This document shows, piece by piece, positions 41,570 to 50,758 of a stretch of 64,000 bases of DNA (the first letter of the stretch is position 1; every line of letters starts with the position of its first letter). Where the stretch lies: contig NZ_QMFB01000002.1 of NCBI RefSeq assembly GCF_003285015.1, positions 124,001 to 188,000 on the forward strand, given 5' to 3'. This stretch comes from Paenibacillus contaminans (GTDB lineage: Bacteria > Bacillota > Bacilli > Paenibacillales > NBRC-103111). Under the pieces are notes generated by a model. It made no database searches. It worked only from the letters and a program-made list of their open reading frames with translations, and was not told the DNA's origin. Made by a program: the position numbers and the translations under genes.

Positions 41570-43180
41570 ATGCGCTTGTCAAGGATTTATGTATGGTCGC
41601 AATCCATCATGTTAACAGCAGAAGCTTCAAACAACAGCAGCTATACTACACAGGCGGGATATTCGCTCTTCATTCCATTCAAAGGCCAGTGCCGATTAAG
41701 ATTCGCCGAGTGGGACATTAAGGAAACGGCCAATGTCGCTTACCTCCTCCCTACTGCGACTCCGATTGAAGTTCATAACGCTCCAGGGCTTCCCTGGAGC
41801 GCTTTTCTTATTGAATTCGAAAGTATCCTCCGATTGCAAAACGGCGATGAAACATTAATCGATCCGTTAGCCCCCTCACGCCCTGTGGCTTTGCGCGTCT
41901 CTCCGTTCTACCGGTTGTTGAAGCTTGCGGAGGAGATTCACCTGCAATCTCGGACAGAGGAAGACAGCCTAGCAGACCGTTATCTAGTTCATGCGAGGTT
42001 CCAGGAACTGATAAGTATGCTGCTCAAGGCTGTTGAAGAGAACAAAGCAGACGCGGAGGATGAAGCGGTACAAGCGGTAAGTAAAACCATCGCGTATATT
42101 AATAATCACTTCGCGACGGAGATTACGCACACCCGGTTAGCCGAACTGGCTGGCTTGTCGCTTCGTCACTATTCGCGAATTTTTCGTCAGCTTACCGATC
42201 AAAGCCCGATCGACTATTTAATTGGTAAGCGGATTGACGAAGCGGAAAAGCTGCTTCTCGTCTCCGGTAATTCGATTCAGGACATCGCTGGCATGAGCGG
42301 ATTTCACGACCCTTTCCATTTTAGCCGGAGCTTCAAGCGCCAGCGGGGAATTTCCCCCAGGTTGTACGTCAATTTGCGGAAAGAACGAAGCCGCTTAGTG
42401 ACATATCAGTATCTGGGTGAGATGCTCGCGCTCGGCATCAAGCCTGTAGGAGCCCCGAAACTGCTGCTGGCCGGGGGTTATTTTCGCGGTCTGGCCGAAG
42501 GAATTAAGGAAACGGGCATGTCCGTCGTCATGCCGTATATGGATAAATTGACTGAGCTGAAGCCGGATGCCATTTTAACCTTTGACGGCCATCATTACAG
42601 CCAATATGCGAAAATCGCTCCGACTCTGGACGTGTCGTGGTCTAAGCCGGCTTTTGATCGTTTTCGCCTTCTAGCAGATCGTCTTGGAAAGTTGAAAGAA
42701 GCGGAAGCTTGGCTGCTTGACTACCGGGAAAAAGCAGAGTCGGTTCGAGTCAAGTTGTCCGAATATGTAAAGCCCGGGCAGACTGTCTCTTTTTTCTGGG
42801 CTAGAGGGCTCCCCCGATCCTTTCAAGTCTATTACGATATGGAGCTTTTATATGATGACTTGGGCTTAACCGCACCGGAAGCTGTTAGGCATGTTCAAGC
42901 AATAAGCCATCCGTTCAAGAACGACATTCCAGTCAGCGAGCTTAGAAGCTATGCAGGCGATCATATGTTTATTGTTATTTCACGCGGACGAAGAGCGCAG
43001 CATCTTTTTCAACAGTGGCGCCTAGATCAGACTTGGAACGAGCTTCCTGCAGTCAGAAACAACCAGGTCTACTTGCTCTCCGAAGATTGGCTGAGGGAGG
43101 ACCCTATTTCCAGAATGGGTCAACTGCAAGACATTATTAATATCATGCAAGCAAGCCGAACGGGCCTTTCCCGAGTCTGA
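41570..43180 (+). CDS. Btr-like AraC regulator fused to a siderophore-binding domain
   Basis: 536 residues, no signal peptide, so cytoplasmic. Residues 1-150: AraC-type cupin-like N-terminus (SLFIPFKGQCRLRFAEWD). Residues about 165-265: AraC DNA-binding domain (THTRLAELAGLSLRHYSRIF, IAGMSGFHDPFHFSRSFKR). Residues about 275-530: a binding-protein domain like the lipoprotein upstream (VTYQYLGEMLALGIKPVGAP, ELKPDAILTFDGHHYSQYA). This is the architecture of Bacillus subtilis Btr, which senses ferric siderophore in the cytoplasm and activates uptake genes. Here it follows the binding lipoprotein gene, likely its target, in the same operon. Confidence 0.9.
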   Translation: MRLSRIYVWSQSIMLTAEASNNSSYTTQAGYSLFIPFKGQCRLRFAEWDIKETANVAYLLPTATPIEVHNAPGLPWSAFLIEFESILRLQNGDETLIDPLAPSRPVALRVSPFYRLLKLAEEIHLQSRTEEDSLADRYLVHARFQELISMLLKAVEENKADAEDEAVQAVSKTIAYINNHFATEITHTRLAELAGLSLRHYSRIFRQLTDQSPIDYLIGKRIDEAEKLLLVSGNSIQDIAGMSGFHDPFHFSRSFKRQRGISPRLYVNLRKERSRLVTYQYLGEMLALGIKPVGAPKLLLAGGYFRGLAEGIKETGMSVVMPYMDKLTELKPDAILTFDGHHYSQYAKIAPTLDVSWSKPAFDRFRLLADRLGKLKEAEAWLLDYREKAESVRVKLSEYVKPGQTVSFFWARGLPRSFQVYYDMELLYDDLGLTAPEAVRHVQAISHPFKNDIPVSELRSYAGDHMFIVISRGRRAQHLFQQWRLDQTWNELPAVRNNQVYLLSEDWLREDPISRMGQLQDIINIMQASRTGLSRV

Positions 43181-43204
43181 GCCTCGAATGCCATGGCTTA
43201 CTCT

Positions 43205-43253
43205 AAAAAATAAAGCATGCGAATCCTCAAGCCGATTCGTATGCTTTTATTTA
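43205..43253 (+). terminator. Rho-independent terminator
   Basis: ATAAAGCATGCGAATC pairs with GATTCGTATGCTTTTAT and TTATTG follows. It closes the iron-uptake transcript 25 bases after the Btr-like gene. The further 140 bases to 43393 hold no gene. Confidence 0.75.
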
Positions 43254-43393
43254 TTGTCGCAAGGACCCTTTCGAGCGTAAATCTGTCCGCAATCGGTGGA
43301 TATTACTCTTTGAGGAACTAACTAGGGAGCATTGCTCCATGTTTAACGAGACTATCTTTTATCGTTCCGACACGAAAATTGAGTATTAATAAA

Positions 43394-44314
43394 TCATCCA
43401 TGGCTGCCGACTCTCTTCCTTCCAGTCAATGTTTTTGACCAAAAATATATGCCCATGCCGAATAACGTCAGCAGGCCTCCTATGAACTGAAATAAAGAAA
43501 TGGTTTCCCCTAAAAATAGGTAAGCAAGCATAATAGCGAGAACAGGTTCTCCGATAATGCCTACCGAGACAGTAGTCGCCCCGATCGTTTTCAGCAATAA
43601 ATTAAAAATATATTGTCCAAGAATAGTCGGGATAATCGCAAGCAGCAAAAAATAAGTCCAATCAGCTGAGCTGTATTCCGTTAAAGAGTAGCGATTCCAC
43701 AAATTATAGAGGAGCATGACGGTGCCGCCGATAAAAAATACAGCAATACTGTATACATGAGTGTCGATTTTGCGGCTGACTCTCTGCCCTGCAAGCAAAT
43801 AGGCTGAAACGAAGAGCGTTCCGATTAACGATAAGCCGTCTCCAATTAGCGCTTCTTTCGAAATTCCTATGTCTCCCCATGCAATCAAAAGCGAACCAAG
43901 GAAAGCAGTTATCAAGCAAGAAACGGTCAGCACGTTAACCTGTTCCTTAAACAAAAAGTAGGATCCGATCATCACGAACAAAGGCTGCAACGACAAGATG
44001 ACCATGGAGCTGGCCACCGAAGTATGGACCAAGGATTCCATCCAGAATAAAAAGTGCATCCCAAGAAAAAGACCTGCTATCACGACGATGGCCCAATCTT
44101 TTATGTTCATGTTTAAGTTGCGGAGCGTTCTCCAAGAGACAAAAGCGAGCATGATAATGGCGGAGATATACAATCTATACATCCCTGCTACGGAAGTGGG
44201 CGTATCCGATAGCTTGATCAAGATCGAAGAGATGGAAACGGACAAGATGCTGATAAACAACAATAGAAACGGATGAGACGACAAAGAAGCCTTTTTTACA
44301 TTTAACTTGACCAC
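43394..44314 (-). CDS. EamA/DMT-family transporter
   Basis: 306 residues, ten hydrophobic segments in two EamA repeats (FISILSVSISSILIKLSDTP at the start; VSVGIIGEPVLAIMLAYLFL near the end). GTG start at 44314 with GGGAGG upstream. It is divergent from an AraC-type regulator gene starting at 44466, the usual layout for a transporter and its own regulator. Substrate unknown. Confidence 0.85.
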   Translation of the reverse strand: MVKLNVKKASLSSHPFLLLFISILSVSISSILIKLSDTPTSVAGMYRLYISAIIMLAFVSWRTLRNLNMNIKDWAIVVIAGLFLGMHFLFWMESLVHTSVASSMVILSLQPLFVMIGSYFLFKEQVNVLTVSCLITAFLGSLLIAWGDIGISKEALIGDGLSLIGTLFVSAYLLAGQRVSRKIDTHVYSIAVFFIGGTVMLLYNLWNRYSLTEYSSADWTYFLLLAIIPTILGQYIFNLLLKTIGATTVSVGIIGEPVLAIMLAYLFLGETISLFQFIGGLLTLFGMGIYFWSKTLTGRKRVGSHG

Positions 44315-44465
44315 GGTTCCTCCCGGTTGTTCGACGACGTAACCTGTGCACAGAGTTGTAAAGAGATGTCGAAGCTGAATATAATAATATCATCACGGAT
44401 GTTTGAATTGTGTAATAATATCTCTATTTAATATCGATATATCGTCAATATAAGGAGCGTGCCTC

Positions 44466-45362
44466 TTGAAAAAACAACTGCATGAAGCCATTCGATATCC
44501 TGACGAGGCCTTCCCTTACATCATGTACACTCATTCGAACAAGGGCTCCATTCCGGCAGGCAGGGGAGTAAACGATCTTCATTGGCACGAAGAATTACAA
44601 ATGACCTTAGTGACCAAAGGGAATCTTACGATACGAATTAACGGTTTAGATTACAGCTTACGAACAGGTCAAGCCATTTTTATCAATAAAAGCGTTCTGC
44701 ACATGGTTACCCACCTAAGTCATGACGGTGAATATGTGAGCTTTAATTTTCCGGAGAAGCTGCTCGCCTTTTATTCGGATAGCACTATGGAAAGGAACCA
44801 TGTCCTTCCTTACACCAATTCATACTTATTATCATTGGAAATCAGAGGAGAAACGGAGTGGCAAGAACAAATCCTACAAATCCTTTGGGAGATGAAGAAG
44901 AAATTTGAAAGGAAAGAATCATGGGGATGGCAATATGAGATCGCAATCCATACGGTCCAGCTATGGCTGATTCTAATCTCCAATATATCGTTATCTTCGG
45001 AGGAATCTTATAAATACAACAGACTCCAACAAGAGAGATTGCAATTGATGCTTAGCTTTATCCACCAAAACTATACGCTTCCTATTACTTTGAACGAAAT
45101 TGCCGACGTAGCCCATTTGAGCGTTTCGGAGTGCACTCGCAGCTTCAAAAAAAGCATCCGGATGACTCCTTACGATTACTTGATTAAGTATCGGATTAAA
45201 AAGAGCTGCGAGTTGTTAGAAACGACGGAGTATACGATAACCGAAATAGCCCGAAGAGTGGGCTTCAATCACGTCAATCACTTTATCCAGTCCTTTAAAA
45301 AGCATCGTGTTCTTACACCTAAAGACTACCGAAAAATTCGAATCGCACAGACAACATCATAA
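44466..45362 (+). CDS. AraC-family regulator with cupin domain
   Basis: 298 residues. Residues about 35-110 form a cupin-like sensor (DLHWHEELQMTLVTKGNLTI, GQAIFINKSVLHMVTH). The AraC domain (about 195-290) has helix-turn-helix units LNEIADVAHLSVSECTRSFK and EIARRVGFNHVNHFIQSFKK and the closing LTPKDYRKIR. TTG start at 44466 with AAGGAG upstream. Divergent from the EamA gene, with about 150 bases of shared control region, so it likely regulates that gene. Confidence 0.88.
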   Translation: MKKQLHEAIRYPDEAFPYIMYTHSNKGSIPAGRGVNDLHWHEELQMTLVTKGNLTIRINGLDYSLRTGQAIFINKSVLHMVTHLSHDGEYVSFNFPEKLLAFYSDSTMERNHVLPYTNSYLLSLEIRGETEWQEQILQILWEMKKKFERKESWGWQYEIAIHTVQLWLILISNISLSSEESYKYNRLQQERLQLMLSFIHQNYTLPITLNEIADVAHLSVSECTRSFKKSIRMTPYDYLIKYRIKKSCELLETTEYTITEIARRVGFNHVNHFIQSFKKHRVLTPKDYRKIRIAQTTS

Positions 45363-45470
45363 CATACTGACCATAACCGTTTTGATCCGCTTGGATGGAA
45401 GTCCATTTCATTTTGCCTTCCGCAATGTTTCTTTGGTTCGACTTATAGCTTTAAACTACCCGTTTAGCTT

Positions 45471-45506
45471 AACAAGGCTGCAGATCGTTTCCTCTGCAGC
45501 CTTGTT
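45471..45506 (-). terminator. Hairpin, probable terminator of the sulfatase operon
   Basis: AACAAGGCTGCAGA pairs with TCTGCAGCCTTGTT with a short loop. No strong T-run follows on the minus strand (TAAGC), so it may work weakly or in the other direction. It lies just past the sulfatase remnant. Confidence 0.45.
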
Positions 45507-45522
45507 GCTCAGGATCTGTTCT

Positions 45523-45657
45523 TTCGTCGGCGTCCGTCAGGCCGGCCGGAACTGAATCGCCCCAGCGAACGGCTAGCGGCAGCTTGAAATCGTGCTCGTA
45601 CATTTGTCCCTTCACCTGCGGAAACGGCATGCCGCTATCCGAGGTCACAACCGCGCA
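45523..45657 (-). pseudogene. Sulfatase remnant directly behind the intact sulfatase gene
   Basis: About 45 codons (CAVVTSDSGMPFPQVKGQM, then HDFKLPLAVRWGDSVPAGLT) align without gaps to the region VTSDNGMPFPRVKGQM of the second sulfatase at 55591-57039. The frame has no start or rest of the protein and runs into an unrelated tail. It begins only eight bases after the stop of the intact sulfatase at 45666. This is a decayed third sulfatase, closer to the SGSH-like copy than to its direct neighbour. Confidence 0.75.
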
Positions 45658-45665
45658 GCTTCCGC

Positions 45666-46970
45666 TTACGACGGGTTCAGCTCCTCGCGGCTGTTCGCCC
45701 AAGCTCCCTCAGGAAGCGGCACCGGATTGCCTGCCAGCAGCGGATCGCCCGTACGCTCCATCCAATTCTGCAGCCGGCCGGACAAGTCTTTGGCTATTTC
45801 CCCGTAAGCCGGGTCATCGATGACATTCTCGCGCTCCACCGGATCCAGGTACAGGTCGAATAACATTTCCTTCGCTCTTCTGCGTTCGCGGAACCCATGC
45901 TCCACCAGAAAACGCTTGCTGTAGCCATCGTCGATATTCGGCATGACAAATTCATCGTGATCGTCATAGAAACGGATCAGCTTATATTGCTTGGTCCGGA
46001 TGCAGCGCATCGGCTCGTACGCGGCGTGATAGGTCACTTCGGCGAACACCTCGCTGCGGATTTCCGCCGAAGTGCCGTCAAGAAGAGGGACCAGCGAACG
46101 CCCTTGCAGCCAAACCGGCTTCTTCAAGCCCAACAGCTCGCATAACGTCGGAAACAAGTCAAGCTGCGACACGAGGGAATCGACGACAAGCCCCCGCTCT
46201 CTGCCCGGCACCCGCATAATCAGCGATACCCCGATTCCCGTGTCGTACAGATTGCATTTCATTCGCGGGAATGCGATGCCATGGTCGGTTGTATAAATAA
46301 AAATCGTATCGTCCTTAAGCCCGGACTCCTCCAATGCCTGCAAAACGATGCCTGCGCACCGGTCGACGACGGCCGCCGAAGCGATAAATCCGGCCATATC
46401 GTCTCGATTTTGCGGAGAGTCGTACATCGGATGCGGCGGCATCACATAACGAGGATCTACCGGGTGGCTCGTCTCCGGAAAGTCCGCTTCCGTCCGATGC
46501 GTGTTGAACAGGCCGACCGAAGCGAAGAACGGCTTGTCATGAGGCCCCCGGATGAAATCCGCTGCCAGTCCGGCAGATTTTAAGTCTCTTGCTTCGCGGG
46601 ATTTCTCCGTATTCAGCGCGTTCAAGTTGCGCGTATAACCCAGCAGCTCGATCTGATCTGCAGAAACCTCGTGCTGTACCCCGCTCAAAACGGTTTCATA
46701 GCCGGAACGGCTCAAGAAAGAAGCGAGATGACGGGAATAGTCGTTCATTCGGAACCCCCGATGGGCAAGTCCGAGCATGCCGGCGGAATGGGGAGCCATA
46801 CCGCTCAGCAGCCCCGTCCGGCTCGGCGAGCAGGTGGGACCGGCGCAAAACGCCTGGCGGAATACATATCCTTCTTCCGCCAGCCGCTGCAAATGAGGAG
46901 CCGGAACGGCATAGCCGTAAGGCTGAATATAACGCCCCGTATCATGGGTATGAAAATAGACAATGTTCAT
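45666..46970 (-). CDS. Sulfatase (formylglycine-dependent arylsulfatase superfamily)
   Basis: 434 residues, no signal peptide, so cytoplasmic. The modified-cysteine signature CSPSRTGLLSG starts at Cys47, with the metal-binding His/Asp in VYFHTHDTGRYIQPYG and the DHG motif FIYTTDHGIAFPRMKCNLYD. It should split sulfate from a sugar sulfate after import. The Cys must be turned into formylglycine by an enzyme not encoded here. Last intact gene of the operon AraC regulator - permeases - binding protein - sulfatase. GAGGCGG lies five bases before ATG 46970. Confidence 0.92.
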   Translation of the reverse strand: MNIVYFHTHDTGRYIQPYGYAVPAPHLQRLAEEGYVFRQAFCAGPTCSPSRTGLLSGMAPHSAGMLGLAHRGFRMNDYSRHLASFLSRSGYETVLSGVQHEVSADQIELLGYTRNLNALNTEKSREARDLKSAGLAADFIRGPHDKPFFASVGLFNTHRTEADFPETSHPVDPRYVMPPHPMYDSPQNRDDMAGFIASAAVVDRCAGIVLQALEESGLKDDTIFIYTTDHGIAFPRMKCNLYDTGIGVSLIMRVPGRERGLVVDSLVSQLDLFPTLCELLGLKKPVWLQGRSLVPLLDGTSAEIRSEVFAEVTYHAAYEPMRCIRTKQYKLIRFYDDHDEFVMPNIDDGYSKRFLVEHGFRERRRAKEMLFDLYLDPVERENVIDDPAYGEIAKDLSGRLQNWMERTGDPLLAGNPVPLPEGAWANSREELNPS

Positions 46971-46997
46971 CGTATCCGCCTCATGAAGGCATACAAC

Positions 46998-48623
46998 CTA
47001 ATTTTTCATATAACGGTCATACGCCTGCTGGTATATTTTTATATATTCGTCCACACCCATCTTCTTCAAGGTGCCGACATAGCTATCGTAAGCGGACAAC
47101 GGCATCGCGCCCGTAACGAATTTGACTCTCGATTCGGTAACATATTTGGTAATGTCGCCGGATAACGCATTTAACCGGTCCTGCTCCTCATTCGTAAACA
47201 TGAAACTCGGCAAAATCACTTTCGGAATGTCGGGCTCCAGCAGCTTGGCGGAAGCAATCGCGGCCGGATGGCTGTTCCCGGTTTTGTCGAATTTTTCGGT
47301 AATCAGCTGGGGAAGCCCGCCCCCGGGCCATGGAGAATACTGGCCGATCGCCTGATCGAGATTCAAGCCCTTCGGGTTTTTGGAGATGACGTCCAAATAT
47401 TTCACGCTGCCGTCAGACAGCGTTTCATACGTCTCTCCTTCGATGCCCATCCGGAAAAACTTGGAGCCTTCCGCTCCGTAGAAATAGTCGACCCAGCGGA
47501 TCGTCGCTTCGGGATGCTTATTCGCTTTCGTGATTGCGAAGGTCCCCGTACTCGCCGTCAACGGACTGACCTGCGAGTACAGATGATCGCCGTCCGGACC
47601 CTTCAGGGCAGGCAAAGACACATAATCCTCCTGGTAGCTTGGTCCCGCTACGCTCGGATTCGACGGATGCATCATGCCGACTGTCCCTTCCGCCGCTTTT
47701 GCCAAAAACTGCGGAGCTTCTTGAGTAAATACCTCTTTGTCGATCAAGCCTTCCTTGTACAAGCGATTCATATATTCGAGCAGGTCTTTGTATTTGACGT
47801 CCATCGTATAAAAGCGGATTTTGCCGTCCGGTCCGATATCGATATTGGCATTTTTTCCTCCGGCGTTTCCGAGTCCCCAAGCTCCGCGCAAACCGTCGAA
47901 CAACAGAAACCCTTTGTCTCCCGACCAGCCGAGCTCATCCGCTTTGCCGTTGCCATTCGGGTCCTTTTCCTTGAATGCTTTCAAGGTTTGGTACAATTCC
48001 TCGGTCGTAGCCGGTATAGGCAGCATTAATTGATCCAGCCACTTTTTATTAATAAAAGGCTTGGCTCCGATCCGGGGCGCCAAATAATCGGTGATCTGCG
48101 GCAGCGAGTATATGTTTCCGTCCGGGGCCGTAATGCTTTTCTTCACCTCGGGATATTTCTCGAACAACGCTTTCAAATTCGGAGCGTATTGATCGATCAG
48201 CTTATTAAGCGGTATGAGTACGCCTTGCGAGCCATAGTTGACCTCATCATAAGAGGATAGACGGGCTCTGTAGAACATGTCGGGAAGCTCGCCTCCCGCT
48301 AGCGCAATATTGCGCTTTTCCACAAAAGCGTTGTCCGGCACCGTTTGCCAGTCGACCGTAATATTCGTTTTCTTCGCATATTCGGTAAGCACCTTCATGT
48401 CTTTCCATTCGCCGTGAGTGGCGAATTTGGCTCCCATCGCGGTAATTGTGATCGGAGCGCTCACGATCGGAAACCCGTCTACATTGATTTCTTTACCCGA
48501 AGCCGGCGGTTTTTCCGAAGCTGACGGCGTATCGCCCGTTCCTCCGCCCGTCGAGCAGGCCGAAGCGACGAACAAGAACATCGAAGCCGTTCCAAGCCAA
48601 AATGGTTTATGCCGATTATTCAC
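46998..48623 (-). CDS. Sugar-binding lipoprotein, LipO-type, of the sulfatase locus
   Basis: 541 residues. Signal peptide with lipobox VASAC (Cys23), a Gly/Ser/Thr-rich linker, then a large family 1 binding domain: ITITAMGAKFATHGEWKDMK, LAGGELPDMFYRARL, EKDPNGNGKADELGWSGDKG (a calcium-loop-like DPNGNGKADE), and HPEATIRWVDYFYGAEGSKF. This large type pairs with LplB/LplC permeases in Paenibacillus for oligosaccharides. GTG start at 48623 with AAAGGAGAG upstream. It lies between the permease genes and the sulfatase gene, so it probably binds a sulfated saccharide. Confidence 0.92.
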   Translation of the reverse strand: MNNRHKPFWLGTASMFLFVASACSTGGGTGDTPSASEKPPASGKEINVDGFPIVSAPITITAMGAKFATHGEWKDMKVLTEYAKKTNITVDWQTVPDNAFVEKRNIALAGGELPDMFYRARLSSYDEVNYGSQGVLIPLNKLIDQYAPNLKALFEKYPEVKKSITAPDGNIYSLPQITDYLAPRIGAKPFINKKWLDQLMLPIPATTEELYQTLKAFKEKDPNGNGKADELGWSGDKGFLLFDGLRGAWGLGNAGGKNANIDIGPDGKIRFYTMDVKYKDLLEYMNRLYKEGLIDKEVFTQEAPQFLAKAAEGTVGMMHPSNPSVAGPSYQEDYVSLPALKGPDGDHLYSQVSPLTASTGTFAITKANKHPEATIRWVDYFYGAEGSKFFRMGIEGETYETLSDGSVKYLDVISKNPKGLNLDQAIGQYSPWPGGGLPQLITEKFDKTGNSHPAAIASAKLLEPDIPKVILPSFMFTNEEQDRLNALSGDITKYVTESRVKFVTGAMPLSAYDSYVGTLKKMGVDEYIKIYQQAYDRYMKN

Positions 48624-48659
48624 CGTTTATCTCTCCTTTGTTTGACTACACCTTCTTGC

Positions 48660-49556
48660 CTATCCTTTCACGGCTCCGATCATGACGCCCTTGGCGAAAT
48701 ACCGCTGAAGGAAAGGGTACAAGCATAATACCGGCAAACTGGATACCACGATTACCGCGTATTTTAGGCCTTCCGCCATCAGGGCCTGCTTAGCCATCGA
48801 CTCCGAGTCGGTTTCCATCATATTTTGCATTTGGTTCTGGATCAGCAGCTCGCGCAAAAACATTTGCAGCGGGTACCGGCTTCGGTCCGACAAATATATC
48901 AGCGCCTGGAAATAAGAATTCCAGTGTCCGACCGCGTAATACAACGTAACGACAGCGACGACCGGCATCGAAAGCGGCAAAATGATGCTGATCAGCAGCC
49001 TGAAATTGGAGCAGCCGTCCATAAAGGCCGACTCCTGCAGCTCCGTCGGGATCGTATTTTGGAAAAACGTGCGCATGATGATCAAATTCCATACCGAAAC
49101 CGCCCCCGGCAAAATCAGTGCCCAGAACGAATTGACAAGACCGAGATCGCGGACAACCATATAAGTCGGGATAATGCCGCCGCTGAAAAACATGGTGAAC
49201 GTAATGAGCAGCATAATCGCATTCCTTCCGGCAAAATCCTTTCTGGATAACGGATACGCTCCGGCGACGGTTAAGATTAGATTCACCAAAGTCCCGACAA
49301 CCGTATATAGAATGACGTTCCGGTAACCGGTTACAATATCCGCATTTTGAAATACGCGCATATAGGGCTCGAAGCTAAAGGTTTCAGGCATAAACCATAC
49401 CTTCCCCTGCAGTACGAGAACCGGATCGCTGACGGATGCAATCAACACGAAATAGAGCGGGTAGAGCACGATAATCAAGATCACGGTCAGCAAAGCAATA
49501 TTGACAAAATCAAATATGCGGTCACCTCTGCTTAGAGGGATCCCTCTCTTGGCCAT
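48660..49556 (-). CDS. Sugar ABC transporter permease, LplC type
   Basis: 298 residues, six membrane segments. EAA loop TELQESAFMDGCSNFRLLIS and the closing LQRYFAKGVMIGAVKG, both typical for the LplC/YtcP branch of CUT1 permeases. GAGGAGG precedes ATG 49556. The ATPase gene is absent, as usual for this group. Confidence 0.92.
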   Translation of the reverse strand: MAKRGIPLSRGDRIFDFVNIALLTVILIIVLYPLYFVLIASVSDPVLVLQGKVWFMPETFSFEPYMRVFQNADIVTGYRNVILYTVVGTLVNLILTVAGAYPLSRKDFAGRNAIMLLITFTMFFSGGIIPTYMVVRDLGLVNSFWALILPGAVSVWNLIIMRTFFQNTIPTELQESAFMDGCSNFRLLISIILPLSMPVVAVVTLYYAVGHWNSYFQALIYLSDRSRYPLQMFLRELLIQNQMQNMMETDSESMAKQALMAEGLKYAVIVVSSLPVLCLYPFLQRYFAKGVMIGAVKG

Positions 49557-49636
49557 ACGGGTTCCTCCTCAATCACACTTAGCTAGCTTTTTGTATTTTT
49601 CCCGGCCGGCGAAAACCGTTTTACAAGCTAATTTAT

Positions 49637-50608
49637 TTACCATAAGCTGGTCTTGCTGACCCTCCTGGACAGGCTGTTTACCGAAATCAACAATATGAAA
49701 TTGATAACCGAGTTGAACAAGCCTACGGCTGCGCTGAAGCTGTATTGGGCGCCGATCAGCCCTTTTCTGTACACATAGGTCGAAATGATCTCCGAAGAAT
49801 CGAGATTCAGGTCGTTCTGCATCAGAAACACCTTCTCGAATCCGACGCTCATTAAGGTGCCCACGTTTAAAATCAGCAAAATAATCGCGGTAGGCATTAG
49901 TCCCGGAATCGTAATGTACATAATTTTTTTCAGCTTGCTTGCTCCATCAATCGTGGCGGCCTCGTACTGCTGAGGATCAATTCCCGCCAAGGCGGCAAGA
50001 TAAATGATCGAAGCCCACCCCATGTTCTGCCAAACGTCGGAAAATACATACAACGACTTAAACCATCCGGGTTCGGTGAAAAAATTTACGCGTTCCCCGC
50101 CAAACAGCTCAATAATCAGATTGACGATTCCATTGCGCGGCGACAGAAAGGTCACCATCATCCCGACGAGAACAACGGACGACAAAAAATGAGGCGCGTA
50201 AGTGACGGTCTGCACGGTTCGCTTGAACTTGCTGCTTCTTACTTCATTGAGCATAATGGCAAGCAAAATCGGTATCGGGAATCCGATAACCAGCTGCATC
50301 AGGCTGATGCCAAGCGTATTCAAGATGATGCGCGCCGCATAATACGATTGAAAAAACTGGTCGAAATGCTTCAAGCCGACCCAGCTGCTGCCGGTTATTC
50401 CTTTCGTCGCGATAAAATCCTTGAATGCGATCTGTACGCCATACATCGGGAAATAGTGAAAGATAATAAAATAAGCCACCACCGGAGCGATCATTACATA
50501 GAGCTGCCAGTTTGCGGCCATCGTGCGAAGGCTCCGGCTGCGGGCAGACCGGACTTCACGCTTGGATGAAGGCCGTCCGGAGAAATCTGCAGGCGGTGTA
50601 AAAGCCAT
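49637..50608 (-). CDS. Sugar ABC transporter permease, LplB type
   Basis: 323 residues: polar N-terminus with Ser/Arg, then six membrane segments (LYVMIAPVVAYFIIFHYFPM first). EAA loop DPQQYEAATIDGASKLKKIM. C-terminus FILLISVNSLSRRVSKTSLW is typical of LplB. ATG 50608 is chosen because GGAGGGAG lies just upstream; an in-frame ATG at 50677 has no site. Forms the transporter with the LplC-type partner. Confidence 0.9.
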   Translation of the reverse strand: MAFTPPADFSGRPSSKREVRSARSRSLRTMAANWQLYVMIAPVVAYFIIFHYFPMYGVQIAFKDFIATKGITGSSWVGLKHFDQFFQSYYAARIILNTLGISLMQLVIGFPIPILLAIMLNEVRSSKFKRTVQTVTYAPHFLSSVVLVGMMVTFLSPRNGIVNLIIELFGGERVNFFTEPGWFKSLYVFSDVWQNMGWASIIYLAALAGIDPQQYEAATIDGASKLKKIMYITIPGLMPTAIILLILNVGTLMSVGFEKVFLMQNDLNLDSSEIISTYVYRKGLIGAQYSFSAAVGLFNSVINFILLISVNSLSRRVSKTSLW

Positions 50609-50758
50609 GGGTTCTCCCTCCTTTCCGTTATATTTGTATTCAGCGTACAAAACGCCGCCCGGAAAAACTATCGGCAATACCGGTTTGCCGCACGCAGTCC
50701 TTTACGATGCAATTTCCGCGATCCTCCATTCTTTACATTCGCGGATTTTCGTGCGATT

